From Bacteroidales bacterium (GTDB taxonomy: Bacteria; Bacteroidota; Bacteroidia; Bacteroidales; UBA932), in the NCBI GenBank assembly GCA_017548805.1, contig JAFYZE010000265.1, positions 1-7,698 on the forward strand: a stretch of 7,698 nucleotides of DNA, read 5' to 3'. This document shows positions 1-6,703 of this stretch, in pieces; position 1 is the stretch's first letter, and each line of letters opens with the position of its first letter. The notes under the pieces were generated by a model. That model had not been told where the DNA came from and did no database searches. It worked only from the letters and a program-made list of their open reading frames with translations. Made by a program: the position numbers and the translations under genes.

Positions 1-1
1 G

Positions 2-1456
2 CTCGCATCCTTCACCAAGGGCGAGGCTGACAAACTCCGCAAGGCCATGGGCAAGAAGCAGATAGCCGTGATGATGGAGCTCAAGGACAAGTTCATGAAA
101 CAGGGCGTGGCTAACGGACATCCCGAAAAGACCCTCGACAAGATATGGAAGGACTGGGAGAAGTTCGCCCAGTACGCTTTCAACAAGTCCCACGCTACAT
201 GCTACGCCTGGGTGAGCTACCAGACCGGCTGGCTCAAATGCCACTATCCCGCCGAATTTCAGGCCGCCAACCTCTCCTGCAACCTCTCCAAGGGTGATGA
301 GATCAAGAAGATCATGGCGGACTGCAAGGCCCACAGGCTTCAGGTGTTGAATCCTGATGTCAACGAGAGCTCAGCGCACTTCACCGTCAACAAGGCCGGC
401 GCCATCCGCTTCGGCCTCGGAGGCATCAAGGGCTTCGGCTCCAATATCGTCGACATGATCATCAAGGAGAGGGAGGAGAACGGTCTATTCGAAGACGTGT
501 ACGATTTCATGGAGCGCATGGGCGGCATCATCAACCGCCGCTCGCTCGAGTCGCTCGTGTATGCGGGCGCTTTCGACTCCTTCGGCTGCAAGCGCACGCA
601 GTTCTTCCTGCCCGGCGCGAGCGGAGACCTCTTTATCGACGAGCTCGCCCGCTATGCGGACAACTATCGCAATGACACCGTGGACAGCGCGTTCTCGCTT
701 TTCGGCGATGCTGAGGAGATGAAGCCCAAGCGCCCCGCGATGCCCGCCCCTCCCGCGGAGGAGGATATCCTGGCCCTGCTCCAGCAGGAGAAGGAGCTTG
801 TCACCATGTACATCTCCGCGCATCCTCTTGACCGCTACGCCTTCGAGATCGAGAATTTCACGACCTGCAGCGTCGGTGATGTACAGGCCAAGATCGAGGA
901 GTGTGAGCAGGGACACAAGAATGCCACCGTCAGTTTCGCCGGCTTCATCACGGATGTCAAGAGGAGCGTCACGCGTAACGGCTCGCCTTCACTCCGTGCC
1001 ACGATAGAGGACTTCGGAGGATCGTTCGAACTTGCCCTGTTCGGCAAGGACTGCGAGGCGTGGCTGCCCCTGCTGGGCCTTCATTCAGAGGTATTCGTCG
1101 AAGGAGACATAAAGGAAAAGTATTACTTGAAGCCGGAGGAAAGGGCCCAGGGCAAGACCGCCCCTTACGGGTTCAAGGTCAAGAAGGTCAGTTTGTTAGG
1201 TAATGTCACGGACTCCATGCTCAAGTCCTTTGCCATCAACCTGACTACCGACCAGCTCAACGAATCCCTGCGCAGGGACCTCGTGAAGCTGCTGAAGGCT
1301 AACAAGGGTTCAGTAGAGTTGGGCATGTACCTCCACGACCCAAAGACCAAGTACAATGTCGAGTTCAAGTCCCGCAAGTTCCAGGTGGCCGTGACCAACG
1401 ACCTCATCTATGGCCTCCGCAACCTCGGCATCTCCTATACCGTCAATCGCAAATAG
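2..1456 (+). CDS. dnaE: DNA polymerase III alpha subunit, C-terminal part (5' end outside window)
   Basis: This is the catalytic subunit of the replicative DNA polymerase, which extends the new strand together with the beta clamp. The reading frame is open from base 2, and the residues before the first ATG (LASFTKGEADKLRKAMGKKQ) already match DnaE, so the gene is cut by the window and 484 residues are seen. In order come the fingers-domain signature FNKSHATCYAWVSYQTGWLK (about residues 60-79 of the fragment) with HYPAEF just after it, a helix-hairpin-helix region containing GLGGIKGFG and INRRSLESLVYAGAFD (about 138-190), the EKELVTMYISAHPLDRY segment (about 263-279), and an OB-fold region beginning VSFAGFITDVKRS (about 310-355) with a further C-terminal tail. 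The PHP domain and the catalytic aspartates of the palm lie upstream of the window. The frame ends at TAG with no terminator visible, and its last 14 bp overlap the oppositely oriented amide hydrolase gene. The family call is very secure. Confidence 0.97.
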   Translation, partial: LASFTKGEADKLRKAMGKKQIAVMMELKDKFMKQGVANGHPEKTLDKIWKDWEKFAQYAFNKSHATCYAWVSYQTGWLKCHYPAEFQAANLSCNLSKGDEIKKIMADCKAHRLQVLNPDVNESSAHFTVNKAGAIRFGLGGIKGFGSNIVDMIIKEREENGLFEDVYDFMERMGGIINRRSLESLVYAGAFDSFGCKRTQFFLPGASGDLFIDELARYADNYRNDTVDSAFSLFGDAEEMKPKRPAMPAPPAEEDILALLQQEKELVTMYISAHPLDRYAFEIENFTTCSVGDVQAKIEECEQGHKNATVSFAGFITDVKRSVTRNGSPSLRATIEDFGGSFELALFGKDCEAWLPLLGLHSEVFVEGDIKEKYYLKPEERAQGKTAPYGFKVKKVSLLGNVTDSMLKSFAINLTTDQLNESLRRDLVKLLKANKGSVELGMYLHDPKTKYNVEFKSRKFQVAVTNDLIYGLRNLGISYTVNRK

Positions 1457-2534
1457 CTTTCCTCTTTCCTAGCTGGAAGCGGTACGGCTTGTCGAAGTTG
1501 CGCCGCAGATAGTAGGTGACGGAGCCTCCTTCAAGGTCCATCAACATCGTCCACTGGGTCCCGCCGAAGCCTGAAGACGGGGCCTGGGAAACCGTCTGCA
1601 TGGCTTCACACAGGTCGTTTTCGTCGAAGACTCCGAAATTTTCCACATAGCGGTCCTCGAGGATGTCATACCGGTGGTCTTCGGGATGGAGGCCGACGAG
1701 GTACTTGGCGTCCGAGAGGTAGTGGTTCGTGACGATGGGAGTATCGGTCACTATCAGCTCTCCGTCGATATACTCCGCCACTACAGAGCGACCCGAGGCG
1801 TCGGAAATGGCGTAATGGTGCGCTGCACCGATGTCCGAGTGCATGTCGATGCTTTCCAGGAGTGCTATGGCTTCATCGACCGTAGCCGCGCGGTTGAGGA
1901 CATAGCGAAGGGCTGAAGTGGTGGTAAGGTCGGGCTTTCCGCTGTCCTGGTCGGTCTGGACATCGTCTCCGGCCATCAGGTCAGCGATGGCGAGCCCCTT
2001 CTCATTGATGCCGTCCAGAGCGAAGAACAGACATGTCAGGGCGACGTACTTGTGCCCGAAAGTGTCGGGCTTCCAGTCGTCTCCGAAACCGAAGAACTTC
2101 AGGTTGAAAGTGGCGATGGATTCGTAGCCCTTGCGGGGACGGGTGTGAAGGATGAGGGCTGAAGCGTCGGCGAAATCGAAATTGCGTCCCATCATGAAAC
2201 GGTCTTCCGGTGTGCGGACGGTGAAGGCCGCGCAGCCGTAAGGCTCAGCGGCCGGGTCGGCGGCGGGCGCCTTGGAGAAGCCCTTCGAGAGGAAGCGCAC
2301 GACGTACCTGCTGATCTCAGCCGCATTGCGCCCGCCGCCGGCTTTCATCAGGCCCTCGAAGCCGTCATTGCCCCTGAAGTCCATGTAATACAGTCCGTCG
2401 TCCAACTGCTTGACGGACAAAGCCCCCCTTACCAGGGGGCCGAATGCGAACACCGTAGCGACGAGCATCGCCACTCCGCAGATCCTGAGCACTGCGGACA
2501 GGATGCGTCGCGCTTTGGATTTGTTTTTCTGCAT
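1443..2534 (-). CDS. Linear amide C-N hydrolase (Ntn, choloylglycine hydrolase/penicillin acylase-like), membrane-anchored
   Basis: The protein has 363 residues and probably hydrolyses a non-peptide amide bond using an N-terminal-nucleophile cysteine. A basic start (QKNKSKARR) and a hydrophobic segment at about 11-34 form a signal anchor or uncleaved signal peptide. The proposed nucleophile is Cys101 in YGCAAFTV. Arg117 and Asp120 in GRNFDF lie 16 and 19 residues later, the same spacing as Cys2/Arg18/Asp21 of bile salt hydrolases. Asn177 (DGINEKGLAIADL), Asn270 (IVTNHY) and Arg288 (HRYDIL) fit the other conserved active-site positions. In this superfamily the cysteine must become N-terminal, so cleavage between Gly100 and Cys101 is inferred. 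From memory, uncharacterised homologues annotated as linear amide C-N hydrolase share the same length and pro-segment. Its ATG overlaps the stop of the upstream GH120 gene by one base (TGATG), implying translational coupling. The substrate (bile salt, penicillin V, N-acyl amino acid or other) cannot be read from sequence. Confidence 0.88.
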   Translation of the reverse strand: MQKNKSKARRILSAVLRICGVAMLVATVFAFGPLVRGALSVKQLDDGLYYMDFRGNDGFEGLMKAGGGRNAAEISRYVVRFLSKGFSKAPAADPAAEPYGCAAFTVRTPEDRFMMGRNFDFADASALILHTRPRKGYESIATFNLKFFGFGDDWKPDTFGHKYVALTCLFFALDGINEKGLAIADLMAGDDVQTDQDSGKPDLTTTSALRYVLNRAATVDEAIALLESIDMHSDIGAAHHYAISDASGRSVVAEYIDGELIVTDTPIVTNHYLSDAKYLVGLHPEDHRYDILEDRYVENFGVFDENDLCEAMQTVSQAPSSGFGGTQWTMLMDLEGGSVTYYLRRNFDKPYRFQLGKRKAICD

Positions 2535-4504
2535 CAGAATTTCCAGATCTTTATCTCATTGTTCCCGACGGAGGCGTTCTCGAACGGGCCGGGCTTCGGG
2601 GCCGCGAAGTTGCGTTGCGCGCCGGCGAAGTCGTGGTCGATGCGCAGCGGGGTCTCGTCGCGGTTCTCGTAGTAGCTGTCGGTGTAGTATGCCTTTTCGA
2701 GCATTTCCGTATCGACGGACTGGGTGGAAGCCCTGTTCCAGGCCCCGTCAAGGGTGAAATTCAGGTAGATGCCGTCCTCTTTGTAGATCATCTCGGGCAT
2801 CGGGACATTGCCGCCCGTGGCGGCTCCTTTCTCAAACTTGTAACCCGGCACGCCGTTGTAATAGACGTTGCCCGCCACATGCATCGGCAGCCAGAAATTG
2901 TCGCCCTGGTTGCTGCCGGCAGGGACGGAGCCGTTGCGGAGCTTGCTCGCGAAAGGCTCCGGCATCTCGTCACGCACGGTGACGGTGTTCATGTCGCGGA
3001 ATATTCCGGGATAATACGGCGGGCGCTCGTCGTAGACGCTTAGCCCGGCCTTTGCTCCATAGAATACATTGTTGTAGAACCTGTCATCCCCTCCGGGGAA
3101 ATTCATCACGCCGACGACGTCGGTGGAATGCGGAGCATGGTACGGAGTATAGCGGTTGGGCACGGGCCTGAAGGTGACTTCACCGCATATGATGTTGTGG
3201 ACGAAAGCCGTTCCCTGGGCCATGTCGAGGAATGCGATGGGGGAGAGCATGATGTTGTTGTCCACCAGGCAGGGGCCGTGGCTGACCTCTATCATCAGGT
3301 CGCAGGTGGTGTTGTGCGCGAAGGTGTTGCCCGTCACGCGGGTGCCGATGGCCTGCCAGTCAAGCCACATGCCGCGGACGCCGTTGTCGAGGACATTGTC
3401 CTTGACCAGCACGTCGATGGCGGCGTGGAGCTTGATGCAACCCACTTCGGCTCCGCCGAACTGGACATTGTAGTTGATGTCGTGGATGTAGTTGTCCTCA
3501 ATGGTGGAGAAGACGCCGCCGAGGTGTCCGACGACGCCGGCCTGGCCGCAGTCGCGGATCTCGTTGCGGCGTATGACGTGCGAGCCGATGTTCTCCTTGT
3601 TCCAGCCCATGTTGTAGGCCTTGAAGATGGACTCGAGCTCGCGGTTGAATCCGATGAGCTCGCGCTCGGTGGTCCAGCGGTTGTGGCCGGAGGCGCGGTC
3701 CTTGCCGAGGCTGACGCCGACGCATTTGGAGTGGCTTATCTCATTGTCCTCGATGATCCATCCCTTGCTCCAGTGCGGTCCTATCAGGCCTTCCTGATAG
3801 GCGGTGGGAGGAGCCCACTGCGTGGCGGCCTGGCTCAGATGGAAACCCCTGACGGTGATGAAATTGACACCGGAAAGCTTGGGATAGAAGACCGCCGGGC
3901 GGACATTGATCTCGGCGAGCTCTTTGTTGGGGTCGGCTCCGCCGAAATTGGCGTAAATGACGGTCTGGCTGTCATCGACTTCCACATACCAGCAGAGGTG
4001 TTCGGAGGTATCCTTAACGCCCTCGAGGGTCCCGATCTGCCACAGGGCCTTCCCGTTCAGGTAAACCTCTCCGAGGCAGACATAAGGCTGGGTGTAGTAT
4101 ACCCAGTCGCCGGCGAGGATCTCCGTATAAGGATTGAAGTCGCCGAAATAGCTGTTGGGCAGGACGACTTTCCAGACGTCGGATTTCTTCTCGCGGGTCC
4201 AGGTGGTTATCTGATCGGAGCCCTTGATCCAGACCTCTTCGCCTTCTGCAGCCTGGTACGTGATGCGGGCATATTTGTCGGAGCCTGAATTGCGGGGATT
4301 GACCCATTCGCGGTAGGTGCCGGCATGTACGGTGACGACGTCTCCGGCGCGTGCTACGGACGCGGCCTTGGATATAGTGAGGAACGGAGCGGCTTGTGTG
4401 CCGGGGTTCAGGTCAGAGCCGCCCTTGGCGACATGATACTCTTCGGCGGAGCCGGCTGCGAGGCCCAGGAAGAGGGCCAAAGTGAGGGTCAACAGGTTTT
4501 TCAT
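2534..4504 (-). CDS. Secreted GH120-family beta-xylosidase-like right-handed beta-helix protein
   Basis: The protein has 656 residues and resembles GH120 exo-beta-1,4-xylosidases such as XylC of Thermoanaerobacterium, which release xylose from xylo-oligosaccharides. The ATG at 4504 is preferred over an in-frame TTG six codons upstream, because it opens directly into a signal peptide (KNLLTLTLALFLGLAAGSA, cut before EEYHV) and the TTG lies in the promoter -7 box. The mature start HVAKGGSDLNPGTQAAPFLTI is the usual opening of parallel beta-helix proteins, followed by many beta-helix turns (IIEDNEI, VIRRNEI, TIEDNYI, LVKDNVL). Stretches shared with XylC as I recall it include PNSYFGDFNP, VYLNG, YANFGGADPN, WAPPTA, GPHWSKGWIIEDN, GHLGGVFS, IKLHAAIDV, MWLDWQA-GTRV and EVSHGP. 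Asp382 (WLDW) aligns with the nucleophile and Glu406 (EVSHGP) with the acid/base; Glu353 is also conserved. It is probably periplasmic or exported. No SusC/SusD pair is seen nearby. The substrate could differ from xylosides. Confidence 0.87.
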   Translation of the reverse strand: MKNLLTLTLALFLGLAAGSAEEYHVAKGGSDLNPGTQAAPFLTISKAASVARAGDVVTVHAGTYREWVNPRNSGSDKYARITYQAAEGEEVWIKGSDQITTWTREKKSDVWKVVLPNSYFGDFNPYTEILAGDWVYYTQPYVCLGEVYLNGKALWQIGTLEGVKDTSEHLCWYVEVDDSQTVIYANFGGADPNKELAEINVRPAVFYPKLSGVNFITVRGFHLSQAATQWAPPTAYQEGLIGPHWSKGWIIEDNEISHSKCVGVSLGKDRASGHNRWTTERELIGFNRELESIFKAYNMGWNKENIGSHVIRRNEIRDCGQAGVVGHLGGVFSTIEDNYIHDINYNVQFGGAEVGCIKLHAAIDVLVKDNVLDNGVRGMWLDWQAIGTRVTGNTFAHNTTCDLMIEVSHGPCLVDNNIMLSPIAFLDMAQGTAFVHNIICGEVTFRPVPNRYTPYHAPHSTDVVGVMNFPGGDDRFYNNVFYGAKAGLSVYDERPPYYPGIFRDMNTVTVRDEMPEPFASKLRNGSVPAGSNQGDNFWLPMHVAGNVYYNGVPGYKFEKGAATGGNVPMPEMIYKEDGIYLNFTLDGAWNRASTQSVDTEMLEKAYYTDSYYENRDETPLRIDHDFAGAQRNFAAPKPGPFENASVGNNEIKIWKF

Positions 4505-4514
4505 AATGGGTGGT

Positions 4515-4546
4515 TTTGACAAATATACAGAAAAAACCTAATTTTG
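4515..4546 (+). promoter_or_regulatory. Bacteroidota-type promoter for the ThiL-like gene
   Basis: TTTG at 4515-4518, a 20-bp spacer, then TAATTTTG at 4539-4546: both elements match the TTTG-N19-21-TAnnTTTG consensus exactly. The expected start of transcription is near 4551-4553, about 18 nt ahead of the ATG at 4571. This also rules out the in-frame TTG at 4544 as a start codon, since it would lie inside the -7 box and upstream of the transcript. Confidence 0.7.
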
Positions 4547-4550
4547 CAGA
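4520..4550 (-). promoter_or_regulatory. Bacteroidota-type promoter for the GH120-amide hydrolase operon
   Basis: On the minus strand, TATATTTG (4527-4520) matches the TAnnTTTG -7 element exactly. TCTG at 4550-4547, one mismatch from TTTG, sits 19 bp upstream as the -33 element. Transcription would begin about 5-7 bp further on, leaving a 5' leader of only about 10 nt before the ATG at 4504. No Shine-Dalgarno sequence is visible, as is usual in this phylum. The element overlaps the divergent promoter. Confidence 0.6.
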
Positions 4551-4570
4551 GATTTAACTCATCGTATCCC

Positions 4571-5590
4571 ATGGAAGGAAAGGACTTTTCGGATCTTGGC
4601 AGGGTGGAGGCCTTGAAGGCACTTTACGAAGGTACTCCGTTCGAAGCTTTCGGGCAGGCCCGCTTCGAGGCCGCCGGCCGCGAATACATAGCATACGCCT
4701 CCAAGGTTATGCTCGAGGGTATAGATTTCGACCTCGTGTATTTCCCCCTCAAGCATCTGGGCTACAAGGCCGTGGTCGGTGTTACTGGCGAGCTTTACGC
4801 GCAGATGTCGCATCCGGCTGCGCTGAGCGTCCGGCTGGGCGTGTCCGCCAAACTGGACTTCGCGCAGGTGCGCGAGCTATGGGATGGGATGGTCACGGCG
4901 GCAAAGGAGCATGGCTACAAGCAGGTTGACCTCGACCTGGCGCCGTCGCGCAACGGGCTGTGCATCAGCGTCTCCGCCGTAGGCGAGACAGCGCTGCTGA
5001 CAGCTAAGAGGCGCCCCGCGCCCAAGTCCAAGGACCTGCTCTGCGTCAGCGGAGCGCTCGGCGCTGCTTTCCTGGGCATGCAGGCGCTGGAGCGCGAACG
5101 CCGCCGCTTCGACGCCGGCGAAGCCGACCACGCCGAGCGCGAGAAAGCCCTCTCGCAGTACCGCATGCTCGTGGCAGCGTATCTCAAGCCCGAGCTCGGC
5201 GCCGGCACGGTCGCGCAGCTCGAGGCTGCAGAGATAGTCCCCTCGGCCGGATGTTTCGTTACGCGCGGCCTTGCGGACGCCGTCAAGAGGCTCTCCCGCG
5301 ACACCGGCCTCGGCGCCAAAGTCTATGCAGACAAGATTCCCTTCGAGGGCAATTCATTCCAGCTGGGCAAGGAAACGGGCATCGATCCCTTCTCTGCGGC
5401 CATGAACGGCGGCGACGATTACCGGCTGCTGTTTGCAGTCCCCATCCTTTCCTTGGAGAAGTTCCGCCGCGAGTTCCAGACCTTCGACATCATCGGTCAC
5501 CTAGCGCAGCCGGAAGCCGGCACGGTCCTCGTGACGCCCGAAGGCGTCGAACTCCCGCTCCGTTCTCCCGGCTGGCCCGAAGAGGACTAG
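4571..5590 (+). CDS. ThiL/AIR-synthase-like protein with degenerate active site (probable pseudoenzyme)
   Basis: The protein has 339 residues, the normal length of Bacteroidales thiamine-monophosphate kinase, which uses ATP to make thiamine diphosphate. Fold-level signatures remain: VMLEGIDFDLVYFPLKHLGYKAV (split at about residues 46-68), LCVSGALGAAFLGMQALERER (about 157-177), LKPEL (about 205-209), NGGDDYRLLF (279-288) and FDIIGHL (about 305-311). The nucleotide and metal motifs are replaced: GVGDDAAV reads as FGQARFEAAG (about 27-36), STD as YAS (42-44), VNLSDIYAMN as GVTGELYAQM (about 70-79), GGDTT as VDLDLAPS (about 119-126) and MDISDGL as CFVTRGL (about 228-234). The reading frame is intact with biased high-GC third positions, so it appears maintained rather than decaying. 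Thiamine-phosphate kinase activity is therefore doubtful; a regulatory or structural role is possible but unsupported. The cytoplasmic protein has no signal peptide. It is monocistronic and its stop is one base from the convergent micro-ORF. Confidence 0.85.
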   Translation: MEGKDFSDLGRVEALKALYEGTPFEAFGQARFEAAGREYIAYASKVMLEGIDFDLVYFPLKHLGYKAVVGVTGELYAQMSHPAALSVRLGVSAKLDFAQVRELWDGMVTAAKEHGYKQVDLDLAPSRNGLCISVSAVGETALLTAKRRPAPKSKDLLCVSGALGAAFLGMQALERERRRFDAGEADHAEREKALSQYRMLVAAYLKPELGAGTVAQLEAAEIVPSAGCFVTRGLADAVKRLSRDTGLGAKVYADKIPFEGNSFQLGKETGIDPFSAAMNGGDDYRLLFAVPILSLEKFRREFQTFDIIGHLAQPEAGTVLVTPEGVELPLRSPGWPEED

Positions 5591-5591
5591 T

Positions 5592-5654
5592 TTACAGGGC
5601 AATCAGTACGAGAAGCAGCGTCGTCAGCACGCTGAGCCAGGATTCTTTTTTCAT
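5592..5654 (-). CDS. 20-residue hydrophobic micropeptide, translationally coupled to PspC gene
   Basis: A 20-codon frame, MKKESWLSVLTTLLLVLIAL then TAA, starts in the ATGA that also holds the stop codon of the upstream PspC-domain gene (4-bp overlap). The two other junctions in this operon are also overlapping (ATGA and TGATG), which argues for a real last gene. The peptide has a short positive N-terminus (KK), an amphipathic Trp, and about 14 uninterrupted hydrophobic residues with polar Thr-Thr near the middle, so it is a likely single-span inner-membrane peptide. The MKKxxW opening recalls the short single-span peptides common in Bacteroidales (those called smalltalk proteins), but it is shorter and I cannot assign it. 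A role as a small partner of the PspC membrane proteins is inference from position. It might instead be a chance frame. Confidence 0.5.
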   Translation of the reverse strand: MKKESWLSVLTTLLLVLIAL

Positions 5655-6703
5655 AATGAGAGGAATCTTTGGTTCGTTACAATGATGTGTTGCTGGTCGG
5701 CGGAGAAGCCGCAGGCGATGACCAGGATCGCCAGTGCCACTACGGCGATGAGCCATAGGACGAAGATCACGAGTCCCGGGTGCCAGGACGGGGATTTGAA
5801 ATGGAATATCAGCATGATGCTGCCGTAGAGCATGCCGAGGAAGGGGAGGACGCAGACCACAAGCGCAAGGTACATGACCCAGGGGGTCTCTATGATGGTC
5901 GTGAACTGAGGAAGGTTATATGAAACTTCCTCGATCAGCCTGTCCACCGTAGTCTTGAATCCCAGCCATTCCCAGCCGAACAATCCCAGTCCGCAGGTAA
6001 ATAGTCCGGACACCGAAACGATAAGAAGGATGATGCCGATCACCAGCTCCATGGCGCGGCCGATACCTGCCCATTCGTAGGAGTGGCCGAGGCGGTCGGC
6101 GGCTGCGCCGAGCTCGGCCGCGCCGCTCTCGATGGAGCGGCGGATGCTCTCGGCCGTACCGTCCTCGCCTTTCTGCTCCCAGCGCTGCCTGGCGGTACGG
6201 GCCGCCGGCATGCAGATCCAAAGGATCAGGTACAGGGCGGGGAAAGAAATGGATACGGAGAAAAATGGAGTCCAATGGTCTATTCCCCCGAAGAATCCGA
6301 GAAGGGAAAACACAAGGAATATGATCCTGAAAATAGCCGGGTCAACTCCGAAATAGCTCGCCAGACCGCCGCAGACACCGGCTACGCGGGCGTTCTCCAG
6401 GTCGCGGTAGAGCTTTTTCCTGGGCTTCTCCTCCGGCGCGGTGCGCTCCGGCTCTTCTTCTTCGATCTTCTCCGGCCTGCCGAGAATGTTCATTATCTGC
6501 TGTACCGAGGACAGCGTGACGACTCCGTCCGTCGGAATCCTCTCGAGCAGGAGCTCTGCCATCCTCTCTTCGATACCCTCGACGATCTCGGGGTTGGGAT
6601 AATATGCCTCCATCTCCTTGAGGTAGGCGGCAACGGCCTGTGCGGCCTCTTTTTCGAGGGCGAATGCGTATCCCCCTATGCTGACTTTTTCTATCTGTTT
6701 CAT
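5651..6703 (-). CDS. Long PspC-domain membrane protein with N-terminal helical module
   Basis: The protein has 350 residues and is probably an envelope-stress or signalling membrane protein. Residues 1-80 form a soluble module (KQIEKVSIGGYAFALEKEA..., then IVEGIEERMAELLLERI and VVTLSSVQQIMNILGRPEKI), paralogous to the start of the short PspC protein in the same operon and similar in plan to the HAAS-type domains that accompany PadR regulators. A charged linker (about 81-97) leads to the PspC domain (about 98-167: KLYRDLENARVAGVCGGLASYFGVDPAIFRIIF ... YLILWICMPAA, split for length), which has about 15 extra residues between its two hydrophobic parts. Three further membrane spans follow (about 218-240, 276-301, 310-331). 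A polar juxtamembrane region at 170-215 separates PspC from these. The start ATG overlaps the padR stop (ATGA) and its stop overlaps the micro-ORF start (ATGA). PspC relatives act with the phage-shock response in enterobacteria; a PspA partner is not seen here. Confidence 0.88.
   Translation of the reverse strand: MKQIEKVSIGGYAFALEKEAAQAVAAYLKEMEAYYPNPEIVEGIEERMAELLLERIPTDGVVTLSSVQQIMNILGRPEKIEEEEPERTAPEEKPRKKLYRDLENARVAGVCGGLASYFGVDPAIFRIIFLVFSLLGFFGGIDHWTPFFSVSISFPALYLILWICMPAARTARQRWEQKGEDGTAESIRRSIESGAAELGAAADRLGHSYEWAGIGRAMELVIGIILLIVSVSGLFTCGLGLFGWEWLGFKTTVDRLIEEVSYNLPQFTTIIETPWVMYLALVVCVLPFLGMLYGSIMLIFHFKSPSWHPGLVIFVLWLIAVVALAILVIACGFSADQQHIIVTNQRFLSL

Noticed and set aside
485..916. 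A 143-codon open frame antisense to dnaE
   Set aside because: Leu/Arg/Glu-rich shadow translation inside a certain dnaE frame; no promoter or family similarity.
3128..4288. A 386-codon open frame on the plus strand opposite the GH120 gene
   Set aside because: The composition is a typical shadow of a high-GC gene: rich in Val, Asp, Ala and Gly with no recognisable domain. The minus strand encodes a full-length protein with a signal peptide and conserved catalytic motifs.
4544..4570. TTG start that would extend the ThiL-like protein by nine residues
   Set aside because: The codon lies within the TAATTTTG -7 element, upstream of the expected transcript; the ATG at 4571 gives the family's usual N-terminus.
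5616..5634. Hairpin CAGCGT-7 nt-ACGCTG after the ThiL-like gene as a possible terminator
   Set aside because: The stem is only 6 bp, no T-run follows directly on either strand (the nearest T-rich stretch on the plus strand begins about 8 nt further on), and it lies within the micro-ORF.
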